64,000 bases of DNA from Phycisphaerales bacterium (lineage in GTDB: Bacteria > Planctomycetota > Phycisphaerae > Phycisphaerales > UBA1924). Made by a program: the position numbers and the translations under genes. Below are positions 20,087 to 28,044 of this stretch, piece after piece (within the stretch, counting starts at the first letter, position 1; every line of letters begins with the position of its first letter). Where the stretch lies: assembly GCA_020831775.1 (NCBI GenBank), contig JAFIFZ010000060.1:1-64000 (forward strand), written 5' to 3'. The notes under the pieces were generated by a model, which had not been told where the DNA came from, searched no databases, and saw only the letters and a program-made list of their open reading frames with translations.

Positions 20087-20718
20087 GCCTTCGCCTCCTC
20101 GATGAGGCGCTGCACGCTCGCCTCGGCGTGCTCGGGCGAGAGGTCGAGGTCGCCGCAGTGGCAGCGGACGACGCCGATGCGGACGCGGATGTCCAGCCCG
20201 TCGGGGTCGATGCCGACGGCAACCGGTTCGTCCTCGTCGGTGTCGGCTCTTGCGCGGCAGATCGTCGAGAGCAGGCCCCGATCGGCGTTGAGCAACTTGA
20301 GCAGGCGGAACTCGATGCCGGAGAGGGGGTTGGCCAGGTCGAGTTCGTCGGCGTCGATGACCTCGCCTTCCCACTTGGCCGCGTCGATGCGGAACAGCGC
20401 CGGCGTCCTGGTCCGCCACTGGAGGTGGTAGGCGATGAATCGATCGAGCCACTCGCCGACGCCGGGCGGAGGATGTTCGGGGTCGATCGGCTCCGGCGTC
20501 ACCAGGAGGTGGAGGGCGTCGTCTCGCTCGTCGGGGATGTGCAGGGCGGCCTGCTCGGCGTCGCGGAGGCTGTCTGGCAGGTCCGCGATGAGCCGGTTGA
20601 CGGGCGGAGCGATTACGGTGCGCAGAGAAAACGCCGCATCATCCACCACGAGCGTTCCCTCTCGGGACCGCCTGATCTGGTGGAGGACGCGGCGTGACGG
20701 TGCGTGCTGATGTGTCAC
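20083..20718 (-). CDS. Protein of unknown function, coupled to amidohydrolase
   Basis: 211 residues starting at GTG 20718. No membrane segment. A conserved-looking centre (GIEFRLLKLLNADRGLLSTICRA) and a Cys-x-Cys near the end (VRCHCGDLDLSPEHAEAS) are the only notable features. Its stop overlaps the amidohydrolase start by GTGA, so the two are probably translated together and functionally linked. The frame continues open upstream through the histone-like gene, but that extension is an artefact of the repeats. Start moderately certain. Confidence 0.65.
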   Translation of the reverse strand: MTHQHAPSRRVLHQIRRSREGTLVVDDAAFSLRTVIAPPVNRLIADLPDSLRDAEQAALHIPDERDDALHLLVTPEPIDPEHPPPGVGEWLDRFIAYHLQWRTRTPALFRIDAAKWEGEVIDADELDLANPLSGIEFRLLKLLNADRGLLSTICRARADTDEDEPVAVGIDPDGLDIRVRIGVVRCHCGDLDLSPEHAEASVQRLIEEAKA

Positions 20719-20764
20719 GCGTCCATTGTGCGCCGGTCGGGAGCTTCCCGCCAGCGGAGCCGGG

Positions 20765-21079
20765 TCAGATGACGGGCTTCTTGCGGACGGCGCGCTTGCG
20801 GGCGGCCTTCTTGCGGGTGGCCTTCTTCCGAGTCGCCTTCTTGCGAGTGGCCTTCTTCCGCGTGGCCTTCTTGCGGGTCGCCTTCTTGCGAGTGGCCTTC
20901 TTCCTGGTGGCCTTCTTCCGAGTCGCCTTCTTGCGGGTGGCCTTCTTGCCGGCCTTCTTGCGTGCCGCATTCTTGCGAGTGGCCTTCTTGCGGATGGCCT
21001 TCTTCGCGACCTTCTTGCGGGCCGCTTTCTTGCGGGTGGCCTTCTTGCGGCTGGCTTTCTTAGCCGTTCTCTTCGCCAT
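20765..21079 (-). CDS. Histone-H1-like Lys/Ala/Arg repeat protein
   Basis: 104 residues, almost entirely a repeat of the pentad KKATR (with AARKK variants); start MAKRTAKKASRKK, end RKKPVI. It has no acidic residues and no fold beyond a basic, disordered or induced-helical chain, as in AlgP, HctB or eukaryotic H1 tails. Likely role: DNA binding and nucleoid compaction. A Shine-Dalgarno AGGAG lies 9 bases before the ATG, within 20 bases of a perfect 12-bp palindrome. The repeated 15-bp DNA unit makes the length prone to slippage. Confidence 0.88.
   Translation of the reverse strand: MAKRTAKKASRKKATRKKAARKKVAKKAIRKKATRKNAARKKAGKKATRKKATRKKATRKKATRKKATRKKATRKKATRKKATRKKATRKKAARKRAVRKKPVI
20800..20985. 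repeat. 15-bp tandem repeat coding KKATR
   Basis: The DNA consensus of the unit is KTCGCCTTCTTGCGRGTGGCC-like on the plus strand, with 15-bp period, repeated about a dozen times with synonymous variation (CGGGTG, CGAGTG, CGCGTG). The synonymous changes show selection on the peptide rather than very recent DNA amplification. Confidence 0.7.
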
Positions 21080-21092
21080 GTCTTTGTACTCC

Positions 21093-21104
21093 TGATTCGA
21101 ATCA
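21093..21104. promoter_or_regulatory. 12-bp palindrome, possible operator of histone-like gene
   Basis: TGATTCGAATCA is a perfect palindrome overlapping the ribosome-binding region of the histone-like gene. It could be an operator or only a chance palindrome. Confidence 0.3.
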
Positions 21105-21513
21105 GTTCCGTTCGAGACAACGAACGACGCACGGCAACGCCGTCCGCGCTCGAACTATCGGAAGCATCACGAGCACATCTTGAGCATTCCTCGCGGAAGA
21201 TACAAGTGCTTGGATGCTTTGTTCTGTCTCGGGTACGACGCGCGCGGCCTCGCAGATGCAACAGAGCGATGTATTTCGGACGCTCCAACCTCTTCGTGAT
21301 CCGCGCGTTCAAGCAGCGCGCAACACCGATGCGCAACGCCATGAACATCATCAACTCGCGCCGTGATCACCGCCTGTCGGTAGTTCACTCGCGCTGCACG
21401 CAAACAGCGGCTTCCCGTCGACATCGCTGCATGTTCGCGACCAGTCCCAGCAAGATCGCGAAAGTTTGCGTGCGGAGATCATCACCTGATCCGGTTGTTC
21501 AGCCCGCGACGGC
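21105..21513. other. Intergenic region, no gene
   Basis: About 400 bases between the divergent histone-like and M16 genes with visibly lower G+C than the rest. Open frames here are short, without ribosome sites, and I reject them as genes. It contains several GATC-centred short palindromes and presumably both promoters, but only the M16 -10 is clear. Confidence 0.6.
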
Positions 21514-21519
21514 TAGACT
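21514..21519 (+). promoter_or_regulatory. -10 element of M16-like gene
   Basis: TAGACT, followed by a leader of about 42 bases with AGGAGCGG 9 bases before ATG 21568. The nearest -35-like TTGTTC (21495) is too close, so the -35 is unclear. Confidence 0.4.
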
Positions 21520-21567
21520 CAACACCGGCTGAACGACACCAACGACCGACCCAGGAGCGGACGCCAG

Positions 21568-22815
21568 ATGAGCGACATCAGGATCATCGAACTGGACTGC
21601 GGCGCACCCCTCGTTGTCGAGCGGATGCCCGGCGTGAAATCCGCAGCAATTTCTTGGCTTCTCCCCGCCGGATCGGTCTTCGAGCCTGTCGGTAAGCTCG
21701 GTCTGGGCGCGATGTGGGAGGAGCTTCTGCTCCGCGGCGCGGGTGATCGCGACTCCAGATCGTTCGCCGACGCGATGGATCGGCTGGGTGTGAACCGTTC
21801 CGTCGGCGGCCAGACCTACTACATGCAGCTCGGCGTGTCGATGATCGGCGATGGCCTGATCGAGGCGCTGCCCTTGGTCGTCGACATGGTCCGCAGGCCC
21901 CGCATGGAGGAGGCTTCGATCGAAGCGGCGCGCGAGCTGGCGCTCCAGGCGATCGAGTCGCTCAAGGACGATCCGAGGCAGCGAGCCGTGCTCGGCGCAC
22001 GCGCCCGCCACCGCCCCGAGCCCCTCAACCGCTCCGGAATGGGCACGCCCGAGACGCTGCAGGCGATCACACGCGACGATCTGATCGGTGAGTGGTCGCG
22101 TCTGGCGAGCCCTGTCGGTTCGATCATCGGCGTCGCGGGCGCCGTCGACGCCGACGAGATCGCCGCCACGCTCAACACGCTGCTGAAGGGCTGGCAAGGC
22201 GCCAACAAGGTCCCGTCGTTCGAGCCCGTGGGCGAGCGCGGGTACGCCCACGAGACCGACAACTCCAATCAGGTGCAGATCATCGTCTGCCACGACGGGC
22301 CGGCAGATCGCGACGAGAAGAGCCTCGCCGAGCGTGTCGTGCTCTCTGTGCTCTCCGGCGGGATGAGCGGGCGGCTGTTCAGCGAGGTTCGCGAGAAGCG
22401 GGGGCTCTGCTACGCCGTCAGCGCCGCCTTCGCGCCGGGGCGCGACTTCGGGGGCGTCAGCGCGTATGTCGGCACCACGCCCGAGCGGGCGCAGGAGGCG
22501 CTCGATGTCCTTCATGAGCAACTCACAGCGATCAACGGGCCCGGCGGCGTGAAGATCGACGAGAGCGAGTTCGAGCGGGCGCTCGTCGGCCTCCGCTCGC
22601 GGATCGTCTTCAGCGGGGAATCGACCCGGGCCCGAGCCGCCTCGATCGCCAGCGACATGCACAGTCTCGGACGCCCGCGTCCGCTTCGCGAACTCTCCGA
22701 GGCGATCGACGCGCTGACCCGCGACAAGGTCAACCGCTACCTCGACTCGCGCGAGGCGGGGCTGATCACGATCCAGACGCTCGGGCCCGAGGCCCTCAAG
22801 CCCCCGGCGAGCTGA
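21568..22815 (+). CDS. M16 peptidase-fold protein, probably catalytically inactive
   Basis: 415 residues, the usual size of a two-domain M16B subunit. The position of the zinc motif HxxEH (normally in GLAHLLEHMLFKG) reads GLGAMWEELLLRG around residues 45-57, so both histidines are missing. The C-terminal domain keeps the Arg/Tyr signature in VREKRGLCYAVSA and a GGMSGRLFSEV loop. That pattern is typical of the non-catalytic partner of two-subunit M16 peptidases, yet no catalytic partner is adjacent. It could be a chaperone-like or regulatory subunit. Confidence 0.85.
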   Translation: MSDIRIIELDCGAPLVVERMPGVKSAAISWLLPAGSVFEPVGKLGLGAMWEELLLRGAGDRDSRSFADAMDRLGVNRSVGGQTYYMQLGVSMIGDGLIEALPLVVDMVRRPRMEEASIEAARELALQAIESLKDDPRQRAVLGARARHRPEPLNRSGMGTPETLQAITRDDLIGEWSRLASPVGSIIGVAGAVDADEIAATLNTLLKGWQGANKVPSFEPVGERGYAHETDNSNQVQIIVCHDGPADRDEKSLAERVVLSVLSGGMSGRLFSEVREKRGLCYAVSAAFAPGRDFGGVSAYVGTTPERAQEALDVLHEQLTAINGPGGVKIDESEFERALVGLRSRIVFSGESTRARAASIASDMHSLGRPRPLRELSEAIDALTRDKVNRYLDSREAGLITIQTLGPEALKPPAS

Positions 22816-22876
22816 GCCCGCTCTGAGCCCGCCACGGAGCCGGGCCGGCGGCCCGTCCTGTTGGTGGGCAGGCAGG

Positions 22877-22882
22877 TACACT
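22877..22882 (+). promoter_or_regulatory. -10 element, leaderless start
   Basis: TACACT ends 8 bases before ATG 22891. Confidence 0.45.
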
Positions 22883-22890
22883 CCGGCCCG

Positions 22891-24639
22891 ATGTCGCACC
22901 GGCTCTCCAGAACAGTCTGGCAGTACTCGCTGCTCGCGATGGTGTTCGCGGGGCTCGGCCTGTTCCTGATCTACCCGATTCTGCTCACCGTCGAGAGCGC
23001 TTTCGCCTCCGATCCGACACGCGGCCTCCGCTGGACCGATCTTGGCGCGACCTTCACACTCGAACACATCGGCCTGGTCTTCGCCGATCCGAAGCTCGTC
23101 GAGGGCCTGAAGAACGCCTTGTACATGGCCGTGGGCACCACGGTGCTCTCGATCGCGCTGGCGTTGCCCTTGGCGGTGCTCGCGGCCCAGTACAGGTTCC
23201 CGGGCAAGGGGATCTTCTCGGCGTTGATCCTCGTGCCGTTGATCCTGCCCCCGTTCGTCGGGGCGCTGGGGTTCAAGGCGCTCTTCGGGCGTCAGGGCTC
23301 GTTCAACGCGGCGTTCGGGACCGAGCTCGACCTCCTCGCCGACGGGCGCCTGCTCGGCGTCATCATCGTGCAGGCCCTGCACCTGTACCCGATCATCTAC
23401 CTCAACGCGACGGCGGCCCTGGCCAACCTCGACCCCGCGCTCGACGAGGCGGCCGAGAACCTCGGCGCCGGCTGGTGGCGTCGGTTCTTCGGGATCACCA
23501 TGCCGCTGATCCGGCCGGGGCTGTTTGCGGGCGGGACGATCGTCTTCATCTGGTCGTTCACCGAGCTGGGCACGCCCCTGATGTTCGAGTACTACGCCGT
23601 CACGCCGGTGCAGATCTTCAGAGGCCTGCGCGAGGTCGAGACCTCGGCGCAGCCCTACGCGCTGACGGTGGTGCTGCTCTTCTTCGCCGTGGGGTTCTAC
23701 ATCGTCGGGCGCGTGCTCTTCGGGGGGCGCGCCCACGCGATGTACGCCAAGGCGTCGCGGGCCTCGGCCGAGGTTCGCCTCCGCGGGCCGGCGGCGTGGG
23801 CCGCCACCGGCGCGTTTACCTTCGTCATCGGCCTGGCCCTGCTCCCGCACATCGGCGTGATCCTCACATCCCTCGCCGCACCGGGGCAGTGGTACCGAAG
23901 CGCGGTGCCGACCGAGTTCACCTTCGTGCACTTCGATCAGGCGCTGGGTCACGGCGACAGCTTCAACGCCATCATGAACAGCCTGAAGCTCTCGGCCGCG
24001 GCCATGGTGCTCGCCATCTTCATCGGGCTGATCGTGGGCTACCTGATCGTGCGGACAAAGGTGCGCGGGCGCAATGTGCTCGACACGCTCTGCATGCTCC
24101 CCCTCGCGGTGCCCGGGCTGGTGATGGCTTTCGGCTATGTCGCGATGACGCTCCGCTGGCCCTTCGGGCGGGGCGATCCGCTCGAGGGCGCTTTCTCGGT
24201 CGTCGCGGCCGACCCGAACCCGTTCCCCCTGCTGATCATCGCCTACACGGTGCGCCGCCTGCCTTACATCGTGCGCTCAACGGTCGCGGGGCTGCAGCAG
24301 ACCTCGGGCGAACTCGAAGACGCGGCGGTCAACCTCGGCGCCAGCCGCACGCTGGCGATCCGAAAGATCGTCGTCCCGCTGATCATGGCGAACCTGATCG
24401 CGGGCGGGCTGCTGGTGTTCAGCTTCAGCATGCTGGAGGTCTCCGACTCGCTGATCCTCGCCCAGCAGGCGCAGCACTACCCGATCACCAAGGCGATCTA
24501 CGCCTTCACCGGGCGCCTCGGCGACGGGCCCTATATCGCAAGCGCGATGGGCGTCTGGGGCATGGCGCTCTTGACCGTCACGCTCGTGGGCGCGTCGGTG
24601 CTCCTGGGCAAGAAGCTCGGATCGATTTTCAGGGTGTAG
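22891..24639 (+). CDS. ABC transporter permease, two fused MetI domains (iron/FbpB-ThiP type)
   Basis: 582 residues with about twelve membrane helices in two tandem permease domains. Each has the EAA loop that docks the ATPase: LDEAAENLGAGWWRRFFGIT near residue 185 and LEDAAVNLGASRTLAIRKIV near 475. Fused double permeases of this length are typical of Fe(III), thiamine or phosphonate importers. Neither the binding protein nor the ATPase is nearby, so the substrate cannot be assigned. Last permease half ends close to the convergent FKBP gene. Confidence 0.88.
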   Translation: MSHRLSRTVWQYSLLAMVFAGLGLFLIYPILLTVESAFASDPTRGLRWTDLGATFTLEHIGLVFADPKLVEGLKNALYMAVGTTVLSIALALPLAVLAAQYRFPGKGIFSALILVPLILPPFVGALGFKALFGRQGSFNAAFGTELDLLADGRLLGVIIVQALHLYPIIYLNATAALANLDPALDEAAENLGAGWWRRFFGITMPLIRPGLFAGGTIVFIWSFTELGTPLMFEYYAVTPVQIFRGLREVETSAQPYALTVVLLFFAVGFYIVGRVLFGGRAHAMYAKASRASAEVRLRGPAAWAATGAFTFVIGLALLPHIGVILTSLAAPGQWYRSAVPTEFTFVHFDQALGHGDSFNAIMNSLKLSAAAMVLAIFIGLIVGYLIVRTKVRGRNVLDTLCMLPLAVPGLVMAFGYVAMTLRWPFGRGDPLEGAFSVVAADPNPFPLLIIAYTVRRLPYIVRSTVAGLQQTSGELEDAAVNLGASRTLAIRKIVVPLIMANLIAGGLLVFSFSMLEVSDSLILAQQAQHYPITKAIYAFTGRLGDGPYIASAMGVWGMALLTVTLVGASVLLGKKLGSIFRV

Positions 24640-24643
24640 GCGA

Positions 24644-25270
24644 TCAGCGAGGGACGGCGGTCGGGTCGCGCAGCACCTCAACGAGTTCGATCGTGAAGAT
24701 CAGGTCGGCCCTCGGCGGGATGCCGGCGCCGGGTTCGCTCTCGTCCGGCTTGCCGCCCTCGCCGTAGGCGACCTCCCACGGGACCTGCAAGCGCCGGATC
24801 TCGCCGACGCGCATCCCAGGGACGCCGATCTGCCATCCGCGGATGAGCCCGGTGATGGGCGAGCGGAGGCGTTGCTGGCTCTGGGCGGTGCTGTAGAAGA
24901 CCCTGCCCGCCCGGTCGTGCTCGGCGTCGTTGGGGAAGACGCCCAGAACCTCGGCGACGATCGTGTCCGGCAGGGAAGCGGGCTGCCCGTCGCCCTCGCG
25001 CAGCACCTCGATCACGACGCCGTCCATTGCCGCCCACCGACGCTGCACGCGAAGTCGCTCGCCGAACGGCCCCGTGCCGGATCGATCGCTCGGGCGCGCG
25101 TCCGCAGTGCCTTGGGGCATGATCGTGGCGCTGGGGGGCTTGCCTGCGCCGTGCTGGTCAGCCGGCGCGGCGGGCGATTCGCTTGGGGTTGTCTGGCATC
25201 CGCCAGCGAAAGCGGCGAGCAGCAAGGTCATTCCGATGACCGGCCCGATCCTACATCTACAGTTGCACAT
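24644..25270 (-). CDS. FKBP-type peptidyl-prolyl isomerase lipoprotein
   Basis: 208 residues. The N-terminus (MCNCRCRIGPVIGMTLLLAA) is a lipoprotein signal: Arg residues, a hydrophobic core, and AGGC with the lipidated Cys near residue 24. The C-terminal half carries the FKBP pattern GLIRGWQIGVPGMRVGEIRRLQVP, then AYGEGG, and IPPRADLIFTIELVEV. Starting at ATG 25270 keeps the basic n-region of the signal; ATG 25231 would lose it. The start codon overlaps that of pdxA on the other strand (CATG, 25268-25271). Predicted envelope folding helper. Confidence 0.85.
   Translation of the reverse strand: MCNCRCRIGPVIGMTLLLAAFAGGCQTTPSESPAAPADQHGAGKPPSATIMPQGTADARPSDRSGTGPFGERLRVQRRWAAMDGVVIEVLREGDGQPASLPDTIVAEVLGVFPNDAEHDRAGRVFYSTAQSQQRLRSPITGLIRGWQIGVPGMRVGEIRRLQVPWEVAYGEGGKPDESEPGAGIPPRADLIFTIELVEVLRDPTAVPR
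25258..25263 (+). promoter_or_regulatory. -10 element of pdxA inside the FKBP gene
   Basis: TACAGT ends 5 bases before ATG 25269 and lies within the first codons of the divergent FKBP gene. Confidence 0.5.
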
Positions 25271-26312
25271 GGCCGTAGAGCATACACCGAACGCCCTCCC
25301 CGTTGTGGCGGTCTCCTTGGGCGACCCGGGCGGGATCGGGCCGGAGGTGCTCGTCAGAGCACTGGCGGAGCCCAATATCCGAAAAGCGGCCAGGTTCCGC
25401 GTCTTCGGAGCCGCCAGAGCGATGGAGCGGGCCGCCGACCGCTGCGGCATTGAGCCGGACTGGTGGCGCGTCGACCGAAATTCCGACCTCCGCTCGACCA
25501 CCACCTCACACCCGGTCGTCGTCATCGACAGCGGGGGGGAGGGTCCCTTTGAGCACCGCGCGTGCAAGCGGGGGGGCGAGCTCTCCTTCCGCTTCGTCGA
25601 AGACGCCATCGCCGAAGCCAAACGCTCCGACGACGACCCCCTCAGGGCCGACGCGATTTGCACCGGTCCGATCAGCAAGCACGCGTGGTCGCTCGCCGGG
25701 CGAGGCAAGTACCCCGGGCACACAGAGCTGCTCGCGACGCGCTTCGGCGCCAAACGCGTCGGCATGTTCTTCGAGAGCCCGAAGCTCCGCGTCATCCTCG
25801 CAACCGCACACATCCCGCTGATGGAGCTGCGCAACGCCCTGACGATCGGCAGGGTCTTCGACGCGATCGACCTTGGCTACGAGGCCTGCCGAAGGTTCGG
25901 CATCGAGAACCCGCGCATCGCCGTCTGCGGGCTCAACCCCCACGCGGGCGAGGAGGGCCTGCTCGGCGACGAGGAGACAAGGCTCATCGAGCCTGCGATC
26001 AAGGTTGCCCAAGACCACGGCATCCAGGCCCGGGGCCCCTTCCCGGGCGACACGGTCTTCGGGCGCGCTGTGCGGGGCGAGTTCGACCTCGTCGTTGCGA
26101 TGTACCACGACCAGGGCCTGATCCCCGTCAAGCTGCTCGGCTGGGAACACGCGGTGAATGTCACCGTCGGCCTGCCGGTCATCCGCACCAGCCCGGACCA
26201 CGGCACCGCCTTCGACATCGCCGAGAAGGGCAAGGCCGACCCCGGGAGCATGATCGCGGCCCTGCGTCTGGCGGCCAAAGCCGCACGCTCGCCCCACCCC
26301 GCGGGCGCTTGA
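25269..26312 (+). CDS. pdxA: 4-hydroxythreonine-4-phosphate dehydrogenase
   Basis: 347 residues, normal length. NAD-dependent oxidation of 4-phosphohydroxy-threonine in the DXP-dependent pyridoxal phosphate pathway. Signatures: SLGDPGGIGPEV near the N-terminus; metal-binding histidines in YPGHTELLA, in MYHDQGLIPVKLLGW and in TSPDHGTAFDIA. The start codon shares its bases with that of the FKBP gene on the opposite strand. No other pdx gene is in the window. Confidence 0.96.
   Translation: MAVEHTPNALPVVAVSLGDPGGIGPEVLVRALAEPNIRKAARFRVFGAARAMERAADRCGIEPDWWRVDRNSDLRSTTTSHPVVVIDSGGEGPFEHRACKRGGELSFRFVEDAIAEAKRSDDDPLRADAICTGPISKHAWSLAGRGKYPGHTELLATRFGAKRVGMFFESPKLRVILATAHIPLMELRNALTIGRVFDAIDLGYEACRRFGIENPRIAVCGLNPHAGEEGLLGDEETRLIEPAIKVAQDHGIQARGPFPGDTVFGRAVRGEFDLVVAMYHDQGLIPVKLLGWEHAVNVTVGLPVIRTSPDHGTAFDIAEKGKADPGSMIAALRLAAKAARSPHPAGA
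25279..25284 (-). promoter_or_regulatory. -10 element of FKBP gene inside pdxA
   Basis: Minus-strand TATGCT is 8 bases before ATG 25270 and lies within codons 4-6 of pdxA. Confidence 0.5.
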
Positions 26313-26344
26313 TCCGCTTCCGCCGCGTACGGCACCGGATGCCC

Positions 26345-26350
26345 TAGCAT
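26345..26350 (+). promoter_or_regulatory. -10 element of MATE gene
   Basis: TAGCAT with a GC-rich leader of about 40 bases to ATG 26396. No convincing Shine-Dalgarno site in the leader. Confidence 0.35.
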
Positions 26351-26395
26351 CTCGGCCCCGCGGGGCGTTCTGGCGACGCCCGCGCCGAGCCCCCC

Positions 26396-27967
26396 ATGAC
26401 CTCCTCCGATCACGAGCCCCGTCTGCCTGCGCCCGAGCAGGGCGCTCCTGAGAGCGGCTCGCCCAACGAGATGGGCGGCCCCGGGCTCGGGGTCTCGCTC
26501 CGCGCGATCGAGGAGCGCCCGCTCGCCGAGATGGTGCGCATCGCGCTGCCCTCGGTCGTGACGATGACCAGCTACACGCTGATGCAGTTCATCGACACGC
26601 TGATGGTCAGCCGCATCACCCCCGCCGATCCGGTTTATGTCGCGGCGCAGGGCAACGGGGGAATGCTGGTTTGGCAGATGATCGCGGCGCTGCTCGGCGT
26701 CATCACCATCATCAACACCTATGTCAGCCAGCACCTCGGCGCGGGCAGGCCCGAGGCCGGGCCCAGGTACGCGTGGGCAGGGATGTACATGTCCGCCGCC
26801 TTCGGGCTGCTGATGCTCCCTTTCGCCCTGGCGATGCCCATGATCTTCGGCGCGTACGGGCACGAGGGCCAACTGCTGGAGCTGGAGGTCGAGTACGGAC
26901 GCATCGTCGCGATCGGGGGCGGCGTCGTGCTCGCAGGGCGCGCCCTGCACCACTTCTTCTTCGGGCTCCACAGGCCCGGCGTCGTCATGGTCGCCGCCAT
27001 CATCGGCAATGTCGTCAATGTCGTGATCAACTACGCCCTGATCTTCGGCCACTTCGGCATGCCCGAGATGGGTGTCGCCGGCGCCGCGGTCGGCACCGTG
27101 ATCGGCGGCATGTTCGAGCTGGGCATCCCGCTCTTGGTCTTCCTCGGGCCCAAGATGAACAAGGCCCTGGGCACCCGCGCCGCCTTCCGCTGCGGGTGGG
27201 CGCCCTTCAAGGACATCATCCGGCTCGGCTGGCCCGGCGGCCTCATGATGGCCAACGAGATGTTCTGCTGGGGCTACCTCATGACCAACCTGCTCGTGCG
27301 AGCCGGCGAGGCGGCGGGAGAAGATGGGGGCGTGCACAACGCCGCGGGGTGGATCGCCCTGCGCTACATGCACATGTCGTTCATGCCCGCCGTCGGCATG
27401 TCGATCGCCGTCACCGCGATGATCGGCAAGTGCATGGGCATGGGCCGCCCGGATCTGGCCGCAAAGCGTGCGTGGCTCGGCCTGGGCATCACCGTCGCGT
27501 ACATGGGCACGCTGGCGGTGGTCTTCGTCGTCTTCCGTGAACCCCTCGTCCGCGTCTTCGTCCCCGACGAGACACCCCAGGAACTGATCGACGAGATCGT
27601 CCGCGTCGGGGCGCTGGTGATGATCGCGGCGGCGGTCTTCCAGATCTTCGACGCGATCGCGATCGTCATGTCCGCCGCCCTCCGCGGGGCGGGCGACACC
27701 GTCTGGCCGGGGCTGGTGACCGTCGGCCTGTCTTGGGGCTGTCTGGTGCTGGGCGGGCACGCGATGATCGCGATCGTGCCGCATTGGGGCTCGGTCGGGC
27801 CCTGGATCGGAGCCGCGGCGTTCATCATCATCCTCGGCATCGTCCTCTTTGTACGGTTTTTAAAAGGAAGATGGCGAGAGATCGATGTCGTGGGCGGGTC
27901 CGAGGCCGGCGTGCCGGTCGGAGGCGCCCCCGGACCGGTGCTGGAGCACACCCCCGACGACCGCTAG
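26396..27967 (+). CDS. MATE-family multidrug/cation efflux transporter
   Basis: 523 residues. A charged 40-residue N-terminus precedes twelve hydrophobic helices in two six-helix halves. Typical segments: IALPSVVTMTSYTLMQFIDTLMVSRI in helix 1 and RLGWPGGLMMANEMFCW in helix 7, where MATE proteins repeat helix 1. The gap between halves carries an extra acidic loop (AGEAAGEDGG). Sodium- or proton-driven export is the family role; the substrate is unknown. A promoter for the next gene overlaps its stop codon. Confidence 0.9.
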   Translation: MTSSDHEPRLPAPEQGAPESGSPNEMGGPGLGVSLRAIEERPLAEMVRIALPSVVTMTSYTLMQFIDTLMVSRITPADPVYVAAQGNGGMLVWQMIAALLGVITIINTYVSQHLGAGRPEAGPRYAWAGMYMSAAFGLLMLPFALAMPMIFGAYGHEGQLLELEVEYGRIVAIGGGVVLAGRALHHFFFGLHRPGVVMVAAIIGNVVNVVINYALIFGHFGMPEMGVAGAAVGTVIGGMFELGIPLLVFLGPKMNKALGTRAAFRCGWAPFKDIIRLGWPGGLMMANEMFCWGYLMTNLLVRAGEAAGEDGGVHNAAGWIALRYMHMSFMPAVGMSIAVTAMIGKCMGMGRPDLAAKRAWLGLGITVAYMGTLAVVFVVFREPLVRVFVPDETPQELIDEIVRVGALVMIAAAVFQIFDAIAIVMSAALRGAGDTVWPGLVTVGLSWGCLVLGGHAMIAIVPHWGSVGPWIGAAAFIIILGIVLFVRFLKGRWREIDVVGGSEAGVPVGGAPGPVLEHTPDDR

Positions 27968-27970
27968 CAT
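27965..27970 (+). promoter_or_regulatory. -10 element overlapping the MATE stop
   Basis: TAGCAT includes the TAG stop of the MATE gene. The 70-base leader that follows holds a 6-bp hairpin (CCGTGC, loop GTGA, GCACGG) near 27995 and AGGAGCAGG before ATG 28045. Confidence 0.45.
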
Positions 27971-28044
27971 TGTGATTGCCGAAGAGGGAGCCGATCCGTG
28001 CGTGAGCACGGACCCAGGCCGGCGGAAAATCAGTAGGAGCAGGC

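Noticed and set aside
20719-21354. Frame that would fuse the 20083-20718 protein to the histone-like repeat region
   Set aside because: It runs through the KKATR repeats in the wrong frame; the true genes each have their own start.
21167-21424. 85-codon minus-strand frame in the low-GC gap
   Set aside because: No ribosome site, no promoter at its start, no coding-type composition; left as intergenic.
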